DNA of 64,000 bases from Favolaschia claudopus. Its lineage: Eukaryota > Basidiomycota > Agaricomycetes > Agaricales > Mycenaceae. Shown here in pieces: positions 10,828 through 22,500 of this stretch. Every line of letters begins with the position of its first letter. The stretch's first letter is position 1. Location: the NCBI GenBank assembly GCA_037176885.1, contig JAWWNJ010000024.1, positions 1,054,001-1,118,000 on the forward strand. Direction: 5' to 3'. A program made the translations under genes and the position numbers. Below the pieces are notes generated by a model. That model saw only the letters and a list, made by a program, of their open reading frames with translations. It was not told where the DNA came from and did no database searches.

Positions 10828-12664
10828 TGAAACGCTGCACTTGAATATATCGATATGAGATGCAAAGTGCGCAATGGACTAATCCACTACAAAACACACA
10901 AACAACTCAACCAACACACACAACACTCCAACACTTATATATGTCTCAACAAGATACACCAAGTGCTTCCTATTGAGTTCGTGGGGTCCAATCCGAAATC
11001 CAGATGTAGTTCAACTTCGTCTACTGGTCTGAACTGACGCAAAACAAGTTCTTTACTGACTATAGTTTAGAGGAAATCCGTCCGCGGACTTTCCAATGAA
11101 CAAGGTATATCGGTTTTTAGGATACAAGACTGGGAGGAACTCCAACAGTCAGGGCGAATTGAATATATTAGACACCAGCCAATTGCTAGAAATGCCTCGT
11201 ACACACACTTCTTACAGTGCCACTGCTACTGTAGACCTGAACTTCCAAGCTCTCAGGTACGTTTGACACTCCTTTATATAGCACAAGCTCCAAGGCACTA
11301 ATCGTATCCCGTCAGGTTACGTGCAGGCAAGTCTGAACACGATGCGTCCGCGGATAGATCGTCTACTCTCTTCGACTTGGGGAGATACTAGTTCACTCTT
11401 AAGCACACTTTCACTTCAACTGATTCTGAGTAGTCCGCGGGTTAAGTGGACCAGTCAAACACAACACTGGTAAATGGGGGCGAGCAATGCTCAAACGGGC
11501 CAAGTCCTTGGAAGGTTACTGGGTTGGCTATGCCACGACAAAACTCCACAGTCCAAAGTTTCCGCGGGTGAACGCTTCTAGAAACTTAAGTCTTAATTCA
11601 CACTTGTCTGAACTTCAACAATTCGTTCCTAATGAAGACAAAAACTAGCAAGCAGATAACTCCAATTTAAATGCCTCTACGTCCCTGCCTGAGTACACCA
11701 ACGCCGTCAATGACCTGCGCGCGATGAACTACACAAACGACGAGAAATACATGGTCTTTTATACTAATGCCAAGAAAATACATGATGTAAACAAATCTGA
11801 GTCAAGATACAGAAACAATTGAGTTGGGATTGGGTATACGTAGATCTAGCAGCCGTCTGCCGCTCTGAATCGTCACGATCCGTCCAGGAAAAGTCATCTA
11901 TTCTGACCATCTCACGGTTGAATCACTATCTTGGTCATCCGCGGATGTGTATCACTGTTCCGCTCCGACGTGTCTCCCCGGCATCCATGTAGATCCTCTA
12001 AATCATATGGTTGCTCCACTCCGTCTAGACCGTTCTAGATCTCTAGTTCTGTTTCCAGACCATCAGATCACCGTCTAAGACATTCCTATGCTTCAGTGTC
12101 AAACTATCTCATCAGCGGCATACAGGAAAGTGCTTCCGTGATGTACATGCCGAGTCCGCGGAGTATGCTCCGTGACATGATGGATGTCCGCAATCACTGT
12201 TCCAGATCTGAGGCATCACCCTGCCATTGATCCAACGTCCGGCACCCTTATGTTCAAGGTACATTGGTGCGGCAACTTGTCTGTAAGTCTTCGGCAGGTC
12301 CGCGGCGTCTATGTATCTCATAGACCTTTCGTTTGGATACTCCGCGGGCCTTCCTCCGACATTCCGTCTTGCCTTACTACAAGTCCAGACTGCACTTCAA
12401 CTCAGTCTTCATCTGTTACTCTTGCAATACCCAAAACCTTGGGTTACTCCGTGTGCCGCGGGCCTCTATGATTATCTCCAGTAACGTTACGACCAGCAGC
12501 TCGGAGCTCACTCTGATCCTCCTTCAAGTCACCATGAACAGGAGTACTGACTTCCTATTGATAGTCGAGTAAAGCCCTTAGTGCCATGCGGCTAATATGG
12601 GTATTTGTGCCACAAGTCACTACAAAAGCTAGATAAATACGCGCAAAATTGACCACGCGTATCA
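10828..12664 (-). repeat. 3' LTR of the retrotransposon
   Basis: 1,837 bp, identical by eye to 26981-28817 (constant offset 16,153; the short open frames in each copy have the same translations). Unusually long for a fungal Ty3 LTR. It contains nine CCGCGG palindromes (11082, 11348, 11435, 11562, 11939, 12156, 12300, 12342, 12456). The ends are TG and CA. Its first bases provide the premature TGA that now ends the interrupted host gene. Confidence 0.95.
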
Positions 12665-12674
12665 TCTCCCCTTC
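12665..12674 (-). other. Polypurine tract of the retrotransposon
   Basis: On the minus strand GAAGGGGAGA sits immediately before the TG that begins the 3' LTR. This is the expected position for the primer of plus-strand DNA synthesis. Confidence 0.8.
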
Positions 12675-13504
12675 ACTAAATCTAGACCGTCCTCGGTCTA
12701 CCATTTGTAGCCCTCAGTGTACTAGATATTGAGTGGTCCGCGGACTGACTGCGTCCAGCTAGACGTTCTAATTTTATAGCGCCTACACACATGCACACTT
12801 TTTCACCGTCTACTGGTTTTGAATCCGCAAGCAGAATTCAACCAAGTCCGTTGGTCTCAACTTGCGCTCAGCAAAATCTATTTTTAGATAATTGCCTCCG
12901 CGGACGTCGATCATTACGTAATTGACACTTTCTGTCTGACTTTTATCAGGACAGGGGTGTACACTCTGTCTGCACTCCTCCGCTCATTTCTCGGTAGAGT
13001 CCCAATTTTTCTTTGGCTAACCCTAACCCTACGCTCGCGATTACTCGCTTGGACCACTCGCTGACCCTCAAAACCCTCAACCCTAGGTCTGGTCCTCCAT
13101 TTAATCGGTTTTTACCGACGCAATATAATTGATTTCTTCTATCAAAAACAAAGTTTTTCAAGGTTCACTGCGGAGAACCTCTTCTAAACCTTGCTAAAAA
13201 TAGCGGGCTTCTAGGTTCCCTTATCGAGACTCCGATAAGATCTCAATATATTCGTGGCCGCGGCGTCCAGGACTTCCAGGAAATTTTCCTAAGTCCGCTT
13301 CGTCATATATACCTGTGGGGTGCTCCTTGGCGCCCACTTGCTCTTTCCCTCTTACTACCACCACCCACATAAAGTGCTTTGCACTGTGTGGCCGTCTTCT
13401 TGGCTGCTTCTTGGTTTCTTGTGCTCCCGTTGTCCGACGCCCACGTCGTTCAACTCCCACCGTCTTCAACCAACTGCTCTCCCTGGCGCTCGTCGTCGGT
13501 GGAG
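12675..13504. other. Non-coding part of the element upstream of accessory gene A
   Basis: About 830 bp with three CCGCGG sites (12738, 12898, 13258) and a telomere-like CTAACCCTAACCCTA near 13018. It lies between the 3' LTR and the plus-strand gene starting at 13505, so it should contain that gene's promoter. No open frame with recognisable content. Confidence 0.5.
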
Positions 13505-15284
13505 ATGCCGCCGTCGTCTCCCAAGAAAACCGTTCGCAATCGCGCCGGACCGCCGCCGCCGTACTCATCTCCAGCACCCCAAGCGCCGCCACCAGCGCCG
13601 CCGCCAGCGCCGCCGCCCGCTCCAGTTCCGGTTGATACTCGCATGAATCCTCTTCTGTCACCGGCTGGTCTGCGCTTGGCTGCTATGCCTTCATCGTTAG
13701 CTGCCTCTGATCCCCGTGCTCCGTTCTGGGCACCATTTGACAACAAACGCTCTCGTGCCTTCCTCGAACTCGAGTACCTGGACCCGGAGCCTTCTCTCGA
13801 AATTCAGTTGAAGCGAGCCAAAAAGTTTGCTCCCATCTTGGTATGTTTCTTTCTGTTCTCATTTCCATATTTTGACTAACCGTGTTGTATTTCTACAGCA
13901 AGGTTACCGTGAACGCGAAGAAATCCCCGACGAGGTCGAACTCTTTCTTTGGACAACCGCTCGCCTCCTCAAGTGCCTTCACGAAGGGCTCGTCTCCTCC
14001 AAAATGGAAGCTCCTGAACTCCTCCTCGACGCTTACCGTGCCGGCCGCCCCGCCCTTGCCTTCCGTAAGAAGTACAATATCGACAAAGGCGCGGACATCG
14101 TTTCGCCGGACTTTCGCCTTCCCCACATTCTCAAGGCGCCCGCTCGTGCTAAATTCGTCGCGGACTCCGATGTCGAAGCTGACCTAGGCGCGTCAGTTTC
14201 CGTCGTCGAGCCGACGGTGCCCCAGAAACGTCGTCGCGTTGAGGTGGATTCCCCTCCGCGTGCCGACCCTGCTGCACCGGACCCGCGAATCATCGAGGTG
14301 TCGTCCCGCGGTGAAATCACCGATGCTTTGTTTTCCATTCCCGAGGCGGGCGCGCCGACTCCCGCGCTGATGCGCATCCCGCATCATTACGTCACAGACG
14401 CCCTTAACCCGCCACTGTATAATCCCGAGGCGCTTCCTTGCACCGAGTGTGCTTTCAACTTCATTACTTGTCCCGGCATCGACCGCTCTACTCGGTCTTC
14501 TTCTTGCATTCGCTGCGCGACTCGCAAGGAGAAGTGCTCGTTCAACTGGTCGCCCGCCGAACTGATGAAGTTCTTCGAGCATATTCGTCCCTATCACAAC
14601 GTTGCTCCGCATTCTTTGGCTTCCTTTTTGCAGCGCCTATACCAGACGACCGTGGATGCTGAGTACACCGCGCTCCTCCACGCCCGTTCTCTTAGTGCGC
14701 AACGTTTGGCTGCCCAAGACGTCGCTGTGACTATTCGCAACTCGGACTCCGCCATGGTCGCTGCTGCTTTCAACAGCGTTTTTGAAGACTCCTCGGACGG
14801 CGATCGCATGCGCGACATCGCGGAAAAGTACTTCAAGAACGTTTTGGAGCAGTCTGCTATTGACGACGCTATAGCGGACCATCCTACTTCAGCTGTGGTT
14901 CCTCCGCCTGATGACGCGCCGCCTGGTACTCGTGGGACATATGCTCCCTTGCTCTCCAATCGTATCGTACCTGCGCCATCGTTTGGCCGTGTTGACTCTT
15001 CCCTGGCTCCGGGCACCCTTCCTCGGCCTTTGGCAAATCCCGACTTTCAGCTGTCGTCGTCGGTCGATTTTTCAAAGGTTGGTCCTTCCAGCGTCCCCTT
15101 GTCGCAAGATACTGCCGCGATCTTTGCGTCTGCTCCGTCGGACAAACCTCCGTTTGGTCCAACTGGAGTGGCCATCGCGTCTGACAAGGGAAAGCGCCCG
15201 GAGTTCGAAGAGGGCTCCAGCACCGGTGGGATGCAGCTGCGCCGTTCCACGCGCCATCAAGAGTCGGACTCTGATTCGTCGTGA
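13505..15284 (+). CDS. Retrotransposon accessory gene A: proline-rich protein with a Zn2Cys6-like cluster
   Basis: Two exons, 13505-13840 and 13899-15284, give about 573 residues. It starts MPPSSPKKTVRNRAG with a Pro/Ala-rich segment (APPPAPPPAPPPAPVPV) and continues with a helical region. A basic patch QKRRR is followed, near residues 293-325, by CX2CX6CX11CX2CX6C (CTEC ... CIRC-ATRKEK-C). That spacing fits the fungal Zn2Cys6 binuclear cluster, although the usual basic loop follows the fourth and fifth Cys rather than the second. Long helical and Ser/Pro-rich C-terminal regions end in RRSTRHQESDSDSS. It is antisense to gag-pol and lies fully inside the element. Similar cysteine-cluster proteins recur in Agaricomycete genomes with no assigned role. 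DNA or RNA binding is inferred. Confidence 0.78.
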
Positions 15285-16327
15285 ACTATTGGACTATCTT
15301 TATTTACATACAATGATCTGCTCGTCATGCTGTAGGCTTCAGCGTTGAAACAAGCCAAAAATATTGTATATATAGTGGTCCCTGGTCGTTTACATAGTTT
15401 ACCCATCTTAGGTAGAATTTTCTGTAAACATGTAACGACCCATAAATGCATTAGCGCCCAAGGCGCCCCATTGTTGTACTTGATTCAACCGTGTGAACCT
15501 TTTTCCTTATGAGAGATGCCTTAGCGCCCATTTTCGCGCCAACGTTAGCGCCTATTTTAGCGCCTGGGTCTCTCGGACTCCGGTAACTCTTTCCTACCGG
15601 CCGATCAACGGATCCATCAAACATGATCCGATCACGGTGATTTCCGCTACTCAACTTTTTCAACCAAGTGCGAATTTCACCAAGTCCTAACCGCTCCTAT
15701 AATCCAAATTGAGTCATCATATGTCGATCTTCAATTCAAATTATTGGTTTCATAGCAGAAAGACTTCCACTTCTTAACTCTTTGCATGATTCTGCTCCGC
15801 GGAGATTCAACTTCAACATTTATTCAAGTGATGAAGTCTCATTGACTCCTCAATTTCCTGCTAGCTCTTGCTACTTTATTTTTCTGGTGAACTCCGGGGA
15901 CGTGCCGTCTGACGCGTCTCCGCGGCTCCCCATCAATCAGTGTCGCAAGTCACTGCATGTAGAAACCGATCATCAATATCCTCCCAATCAGGATTCCATG
16001 ACTTCCGATTTTGAAAACATCGGCCTCAATCGCCTATTCTTGGTGAAACAAATTTCTCCAAGCCTAGATATGGTAACAGACGCATGGACGCGCGGACGGC
16101 ACACCGCTCATTCCGTGTCTTGGCTCCCTCTCTCCCCCCAACTAAAATAAAACATGCGTCCTCGCATGCAGTTATATCAGCGAAAGAATTGAGTTGCCAT
16201 GCGTCTTGGCGTGTTCCAACGATTTGCGCCTTTGTAACCAAGTTATCGTAACTCCCCAGACCTTTTGCACATAAAAGCTAGAGGTCCGCTCCGCTAAACT
16301 TCGTCTCGTTCTGACCACTTCCATGCA
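15285..16327. other. Spacer between accessory genes A and B
   Basis: About 1.04 kb of AT-richer DNA with repeated short phrases such as TTAGCGCC (15449-15560). It has two CCGCGG sites (15797, 15920). It should carry the terminator of gene A and the promoter of gene B. The frame at 15782-16150 shows no domain. Confidence 0.45.
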
Positions 16328-18027
16328 ATGGCGCCTGACCGCCACCCTCCGCCTGCACTCCAGACAGCAATCCAAGGCATTCAAGCGGCTCACACTGAAT
16401 ATCGTGGTCTCCGAAAGGCGAAATTCTCGGATGCGATCTGCAACAGAGCGCTCGACACGGTGCTCGACCGCGTCGTACGTCCGCTATACTCTGCTACTCA
16501 CTACTATGCTGACCCGCGGGGTTTCTTCCAGACCGGATTTCTCCCAATGGCCTCCGCGCTCCAGCACCCCCAGAATGCTACCGTCACCCAGATCATTCTA
16601 GGACTCCCTGACCAGCTTCAACTTGCTGTCAACGAGCACGGCTTCCGCATTCCTAGCAGCCACAACGTTACGCTCAACCAGTTGATCAACCGCTACCACA
16701 ATGCTAAGAAGAAAAAGAAGAAGGACGAAAAGGCCAAGGTGTGCCCTCGTTAATTTATCCCTCTTTCTTAGCTTCTCTACTGACTTATCCCTTTCAGCAC
16801 AAGTCCAAGGAGGCTGCCGAGGATACCGACGGTGACGACTCCGCGGACGAGGCGTCTGTCGCTGACCAGGTATTCTCTAGGCGTTCTCCACCTTACGATT
16901 CACTTTAATCGTCTACAGATGGACATTGACAAGGAGGAAGGTATGAATATTACTCCCTACTTGCTTGCCGCGTACGGGGCCAATTACCGTGCAGGTTCTG
17001 GCGCGGTCCCCGGAGGTCTTTCGTTCAACAAGACCAACGGTGGCAAGAACAACAAGAAGAATAACTCCCGCGGAACGGTACGCTCCGCTTTATTCTCTCT
17101 TTCCTTGTCCGTCCATCTCATTTCTGGAGCAGATCAACGTGTGTGGGTCTTGCTCGTCGACTCAACACGGAATTGACGCCTGCCCCGTCAAACCCAAGGA
17201 CTCCAAAATCCCCGAGGGTAAGGCGCACAAGAAACGCGATGCGTCAGTTGAAATTGTTGACGATCCGATTCCAGAGGAGATGTTCCAAAACGTTTGTCGC
17301 ACAGTTGTACGCTCCCTCTCCATGCACCCTACTCACTGAAAATTTCTTTTCCTCAGCGCAAGCTCAGAGCTCAGGCCGCTCAAGAGGAACAAGCCTTTCT
17401 CGACCAGGACGACTCAATGGTACGTAATCAACTTCTCACGGTTGAATCCCTCTAATACGCAAGTCGTACTAGGTGGAACCTCCCGCGGGCCTTCAGGCGA
17501 GTCCTATTTTTCGTTATACGACTCCCTTTCACTGATTTCGTCCCCAGTCTCCCGCGGAGATCGCTGATCCTGATGATGCCGCTCGTGGTCGCAAGCGTAC
17601 TCGTCTGGCGGACGCGGCAGTCGATATGCTCCACGAACCCACTTTCCCGAGTACGTTTCAACGTCCTTTACTCCGTTATTCACCTCATTATTCAATAGAT
17701 CTTCATCATGATCTCATTGTCATCACAGACCCTGCGATCATGGACAAAGCGGTTCATAACGCCAATGTCCATGCTGAAGAAATGGATCCCCACGACTTTC
17801 GCTCTCAGTCGGAGTTTCTTCGCCACAGCATGCGCTCCGCGGCCTTCAAGTTTCGCTTCTGGTTGTCGGAATACAATAAGTACGACGACCATCTCGAGAA
17901 GCTCACACTGGACTTCTACCAGAAGTATCCTGATGACAGGCCTATCCGTCGTCCGCACAGCGCGCATGGTGTACGCAAATTCTTCTTTGCGCACTGGTCT
18001 CAGCTTAACGCGCCCTCGCAGCCTTAA
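16328..18027 (+). CDS. Retrotransposon accessory gene B: multi-exon protein with a CCHC zinc knuckle
   Basis: ATG at 16328 (MAPDRHPPPALQ). Nine exons read in frame: 16328-16738, 16798-16869, 16919-16940, 16995-17077, 17133-17306, 17357-17419, 17473-17496, 17548-17650 and 17729-18027. One donor is GC (17497). The N-terminal ~135 residues form a helical domain ending in a KKKKKKDEKAK tail. An acidic and Asn/Lys-rich linker leads to CGSCSSTQHGIDAC (CX2CX4HX4C), the retroviral-type zinc knuckle. The C-terminal domain (MDPHDFRSQSEFLRHSMRSA) is unknown. The helical domain plus knuckle resembles a Gag nucleocapsid arrangement. A nucleic-acid-binding role for the element is plausible but inferred. 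Each of the later small exons could be placed slightly differently. Confidence 0.7.
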
Positions 18028-18702
18028 ATCCCTTGCTAGGATTATATAGCTACAAGTTTCCGTTTTTATATTCGTGTCTTCAACAGACACATGTGTCTTC
18101 AACAGACACACTTCCGCTGCTCAACCAGCAACCACAGTCTCTATCAGCCCGGGCGTATCGTATTTCAGTAGTGCTCGCAATACAATTGTTTTGTCAAGCC
18201 ATCCCTGTGTGATTTCCCTTGCTTTCTTCAATTCTGAGAGTGAAACTCCGCTCCGCGGGGCGCCAAATCTACGTCTCTGACTTTGAACAACCTCTCATTT
18301 CTTCGTCAAAAGAGCCGCAGGAGCCTTAGCGTCTTAGCCTTCAGTTGCTTACGCTGGTTGATTCCCTACATACTCCAATTCGGAATTAATGATGGCCATA
18401 TCATCGACTTCAACTGACACTCCGTTCCAGGCTTATCTGTTTCCTTCTCCGCAACGCTTGTCGTTCGTAGTGAGGGGTCCGCGGGCCTCAATTTCTCTAC
18501 AAATTGGGTTTCTTTCCGCTGGATACCATTCAAATCGCTCCGACGGCACTGCGTTGAACCATTTAAGCTGTGATTGCTCAGTCAACCGATCGCAACTACA
18601 CTCCTGAGTGTCCAAAGTGCTGGGTAATGTCTCAGCAGCCCTGTCTGACTTAAAGACAGCTGCGCGGAGCTTCCAAATCCCAAATACCCCTTCCGCTCTT
18701 TT
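18028..18702. other. Spacer between accessory genes B and C
   Basis: 675 bp with a direct duplication of TTCAACAGACACA (18078-18110) and two CCGCGG sites (18253, 18479). No supported gene. It probably contains the promoter of gene C. Confidence 0.45.
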
Positions 18703-19559
18703 ATGTGCTGCGACCCATACGACGAGGAGAATTTACCACCTGACTACGGCGACTACTACTACTCCACTCCTTCGCCTCATCCTGAGTGGGACGCTCCTTT
18801 CTTCCCCATGGATGAGATAGGCGCTCTTCGTAGCGTTTTTGGCTACAATTACGATGCATCCACCACTAGGGAACCCAAGATTCTGGAGGTCCGTGAACGT
18901 CTCCGCTATACTCTTGCATTCCTTGCGGATAACAAGGTGCGTGTCTGTTCTTCTCCACATCTCGCTCCTTACTCAGGGGAATTCTTCCAGCCTACTGCTG
19001 CTTGTTCTTGCTGCGAAGCGGAGCACGGTTCTAGGACTTGTAATCCTCAGGCTTGGGGCGCTCCTTGCGATACTTGCCTCCGCAAGTTTCGCACTTGCCC
19101 TTTCACCGAGCAGAACAATATGTTCACCGTTTCCACGAGCGCGGTGGCCCTAGTACGTTTCCAAAAATCTCCGCGGGGTTTTATTCATTGCTGAATTCCC
19201 CCCCCAGTTATCATGTTTGGCAACGACAAGTTCCACTTTGGTGAGCTCGCAGAAGAGTTCGACCTCGCTTTCTACTTTCTTCAGCGGGGCATCCGGTATC
19301 GTAAGGAGGGCTTCGTTCAAGCTCTCTCTCAGATCTCAGATGTTCACGAACTCGCCTACCTCCGCAAAGAACTCGACATCAACATGTACGACGACTCTGC
19401 TAAAGAGCTCGTCTTAACTCGCATCACTGAACTCATTCCTCCGGGGATCCATCCCAAGTCCGTGGAATCTCCCGACAAGTACGTCTTCGTTCCATATTTT
19501 CCAAGAAATATACTCATGATTATTTGTTCGGTAGGGGCAAATATGGCCACAACCTTTAA
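18703..19559 (+). CDS. Retrotransposon accessory gene C: short protein with a Zn2Cys6-like cluster
   Basis: The first exon (18703 to about 19152) starts MCCDPYDEENLPPDYGDY and includes a cluster of six cysteines, CX2CX8CX8CX2CX6C (CSCC ... CDTCLRKFRTC). This spacing is close to the Zn2Cys6 range and related to that of gene A. A second exon (about 19208-19481) encodes an acidic helical region beginning MFGNDKFHFGELAEEFD, and a final short exon (about 19534-19559) ends KGKYGHNL. The second junction (GT at 19482, AG at about 19533) is clean. The first needs a weak donor to keep frame, so the model is provisional. Its TAA at 19557-19559 directly abuts the pol TGA at 19560-19562 on the other strand. 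Function inferred only as zinc-dependent binding. Confidence 0.6.
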
Positions 19560-22500
19560 TCACTTTCTATTTCGCCTGGACCTCCGCGGGCCCACTCGTT
19601 CCTGTTCATCATCTAGTCCAAACGACTCTTCCTCCTCGCTTTCAGATTCAGATTGTGAAGATTCTGTATCCTCGAAGTCTTGGGGCGATACCCTGATGTT
19701 GACTTTGTCGAAGGCAATATCATTTAACTTCTTAGACCTTTTATTCTTCTCTTCTGTACCCTCCGCGGGCTCGTCGTTTACTAGTTTTTCCAACGCCTCC
19801 GTAGAGATATCAATGAACTTTTGAATGTTCTTCGGAATTTGGATTCGTTCCCTCGCTAAGTAAGGGACTACCCTTCCTGCAGCGATTCTGTCTTGGAATA
19901 AAGACCCATCCATCTCCGCAAGGATATACGCTCCTCCCTTGGTGCGTCTTATCACAACCATAGGTCCGAGGTACCTTCCTTTCTTTTCCATTTTCGAGTT
20001 CAATGATTTTTCTACCTCCGTGTGTCGCACCAGAACTAAATCTCCCGGCTTAAAGTCATAGCCTTTGATCGCATGCTTATGGTTCCGTTCAAATTTCTGA
20101 ACTGCCAATCGTTTTGCATGGTCAACACGCTCTCTCATATATTCAACATGGGAGACATGCTTGGCTAGAGCTTGCGCACGGTACCCAATGAGCTCCGCGG
20201 TGGTCAACACTCGGTCTGGCAACTCCACTAACCACGTTGCTTCTTCAACATCCAATGGTAATATTGGATGCGCTCCTGTTACCACAAAATATGGTGAACA
20301 CCCCAGACCCTTTCTAACTGTGACTCTGTCGGACCAAAGCATCACGTGGAAGAACCAGAACCATTTGGCTGGGTTCCCTCCAGTCGCCTTGAACAACGCT
20401 TGTCTCATTTGAAAGTGTCCAGACTCAATTTTGCCATTAGCTTGCGAATTATAAGGCGAAATTTGAACATTGGCTATTCCATATTTCTGCCTCAACCACT
20501 CCACGGCTTTCTTGAACTGCCCCGCGTTGTCCGTTACAATCCGCTTTGGGCAACCCCAACGGCAGATAATATCTTCAAACAGGAACATTCCAATTGCCTG
20601 AGCGGAATCCCTTACTAATGGTCTTCCCTCTAACCAGGAACTCAACGAGTCCCTTGCATCAACCACAAGTCCGCATTTATTTGAGACTTGTCCCATCACC
20701 ATCACGTCGGTATGGATTACTTGGAAAAGACTTGGTGTATCCGTTACCACAGGCGGGACTTTGATCAAGGTGTGCTGCCTATTTTGGCAAGGTAGGCAAG
20801 TCGCCACATACCAATAAACGTCACACTCCAATCCTGGCCACCAGAATCTCAATGAAATTAACTCCGTAGTGGCATAACTTCCGCGATGACCTAGGCTATC
20901 ATGAGCAGCCTTCATCATAAACATACGGTGTTCCTTGTCAACTACTAATTGATGAGCCATTCCAATCGCTTTTTTATACATCCTCCCCCCTTTCAAAAAG
21001 AAATGTGAGGCAGAGCGGACAAAAGCTCGATATTCTTGGTCGTCATTCATCCCCGCGGGCCTTATTAAAGGGTCCGCTAACCATTCCTTAATCAATGGTA
21101 ACTTCGCGTCTCTCTTTTTCATCCACTCCGTGCGATGCTCTTCATCATACGGCTCACGCTTATCTTTGTTCCACTTCAACTCTAAGTCAGGAATTAATGG
21201 TTCCATCATTAGAATATACTCTGGAACTGATTTTCCATCCGTTTCATAGGCCGCTTGCCTTGCCTTTGCGATGTCTGCCTCCGCGGATGCAGCGAGCATA
21301 CACTCCTCCGCGAAATCTTCAACACTCAACGCTTCAGGCTCCATCAGAAGGTAACCACCCCTTTTATCAATAAGGTGCTTAAACTCTTCAAATTCCAAGG
21401 GCTGTTGCCCGTCTGTTACAACATCTTCATGGTCCTCGGGAGGCTCATTCTGATCATAGCCTTCCTCGGAGTTTTTGAACTGTTCATCCCCGGGAAAAGG
21501 ATCTCTCCTTGACAATCCATCGGGGGCGAACCTTTCGCCAGGAACATGCTTTAACTTAAAATGGAACATGAGAATTTTCTCAATCCAACGGTTTATTGTA
21601 GCATTTGGACCCATTCCAGGATTTTTCAACATGCCCTTGATGTACAACGCATCGGTTTCAACCACAAGCTTCCTTGCTCCGAAAATCCAGTAGTACATGG
21701 CTTCAAGAGCTCTCATCATCCCATACAATTCTCGTTTGGGTTGTGAGTAGTTTGCCTCGGTTTTCCCCAGCGTTATACTCGCAAACCGCGCATAGTACTT
21801 CTTCTTAGGGTCGTCTGGATCAAGCTGGTAGATAATTATACCAATAGCTCGCCAAGACGTATCCACTTGTAATACTATATCTGAAAGCCAATCGTATCTC
21901 AAAGGCTTGAGCGCGGGGCAATCCTTCAACCTCTGCCTAATCCTTGCCTGCGCTTCATCACACTCCGCGGACCACTTAAAGACGATGTCTTTCTTGGTAA
22001 GATCATTGATAGGTGCGACTATGTCTCCGTACCCTTCAATAAAACTCCGCAAGACTCCAACAGTACCCAAGTATGCCTTTACTTGCGTAAAAGTATCGCA
22101 GGGGCCCCAATTGTTTATCACATCAATCCTTTTGGGATCCGGCAGACGTCCGCGGTACGAACATAAATGTCCTACTACCTCAAACTCATCAGCGCAGAGC
22201 ACCAACTTCTTCCCTGAGAACGTTCCACCAGCATAATTCATGCGAGTAACAATACGGTTCAAATTTTGAACATGTTCCCACACAAATCGGCGAATGCCGG
22301 AGTTTTCTGGAATCCGTTCCCAATCTCCATCTCCCGTCTCATACCTCGTTAGACCTCCGCGGACCGGTACGTCGTCTATGTAAGGTATTGTAACATGCGG
22401 AATCTCATCTCTCAAGACATAGGTAACATCATCATGAAAGATAGGAACAGAATTTGTCCAACCCATGGGTAATTTAACTAGCCTCAGCGCACCAAAGGGC

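Noticed and set aside
10855..12572. Several short open frames in the LTR (repeated at 27008-28725)
   Set aside because: They lie inside non-coding LTR sequence, lack domains, and their identity in both copies only reflects the LTR duplication.
13018..13036. Telomere-like CCCTAA repeats (also at about 37402)
   Set aside because: Only two units each; too short for an interstitial telomere and one lies inside the retrotransposon.
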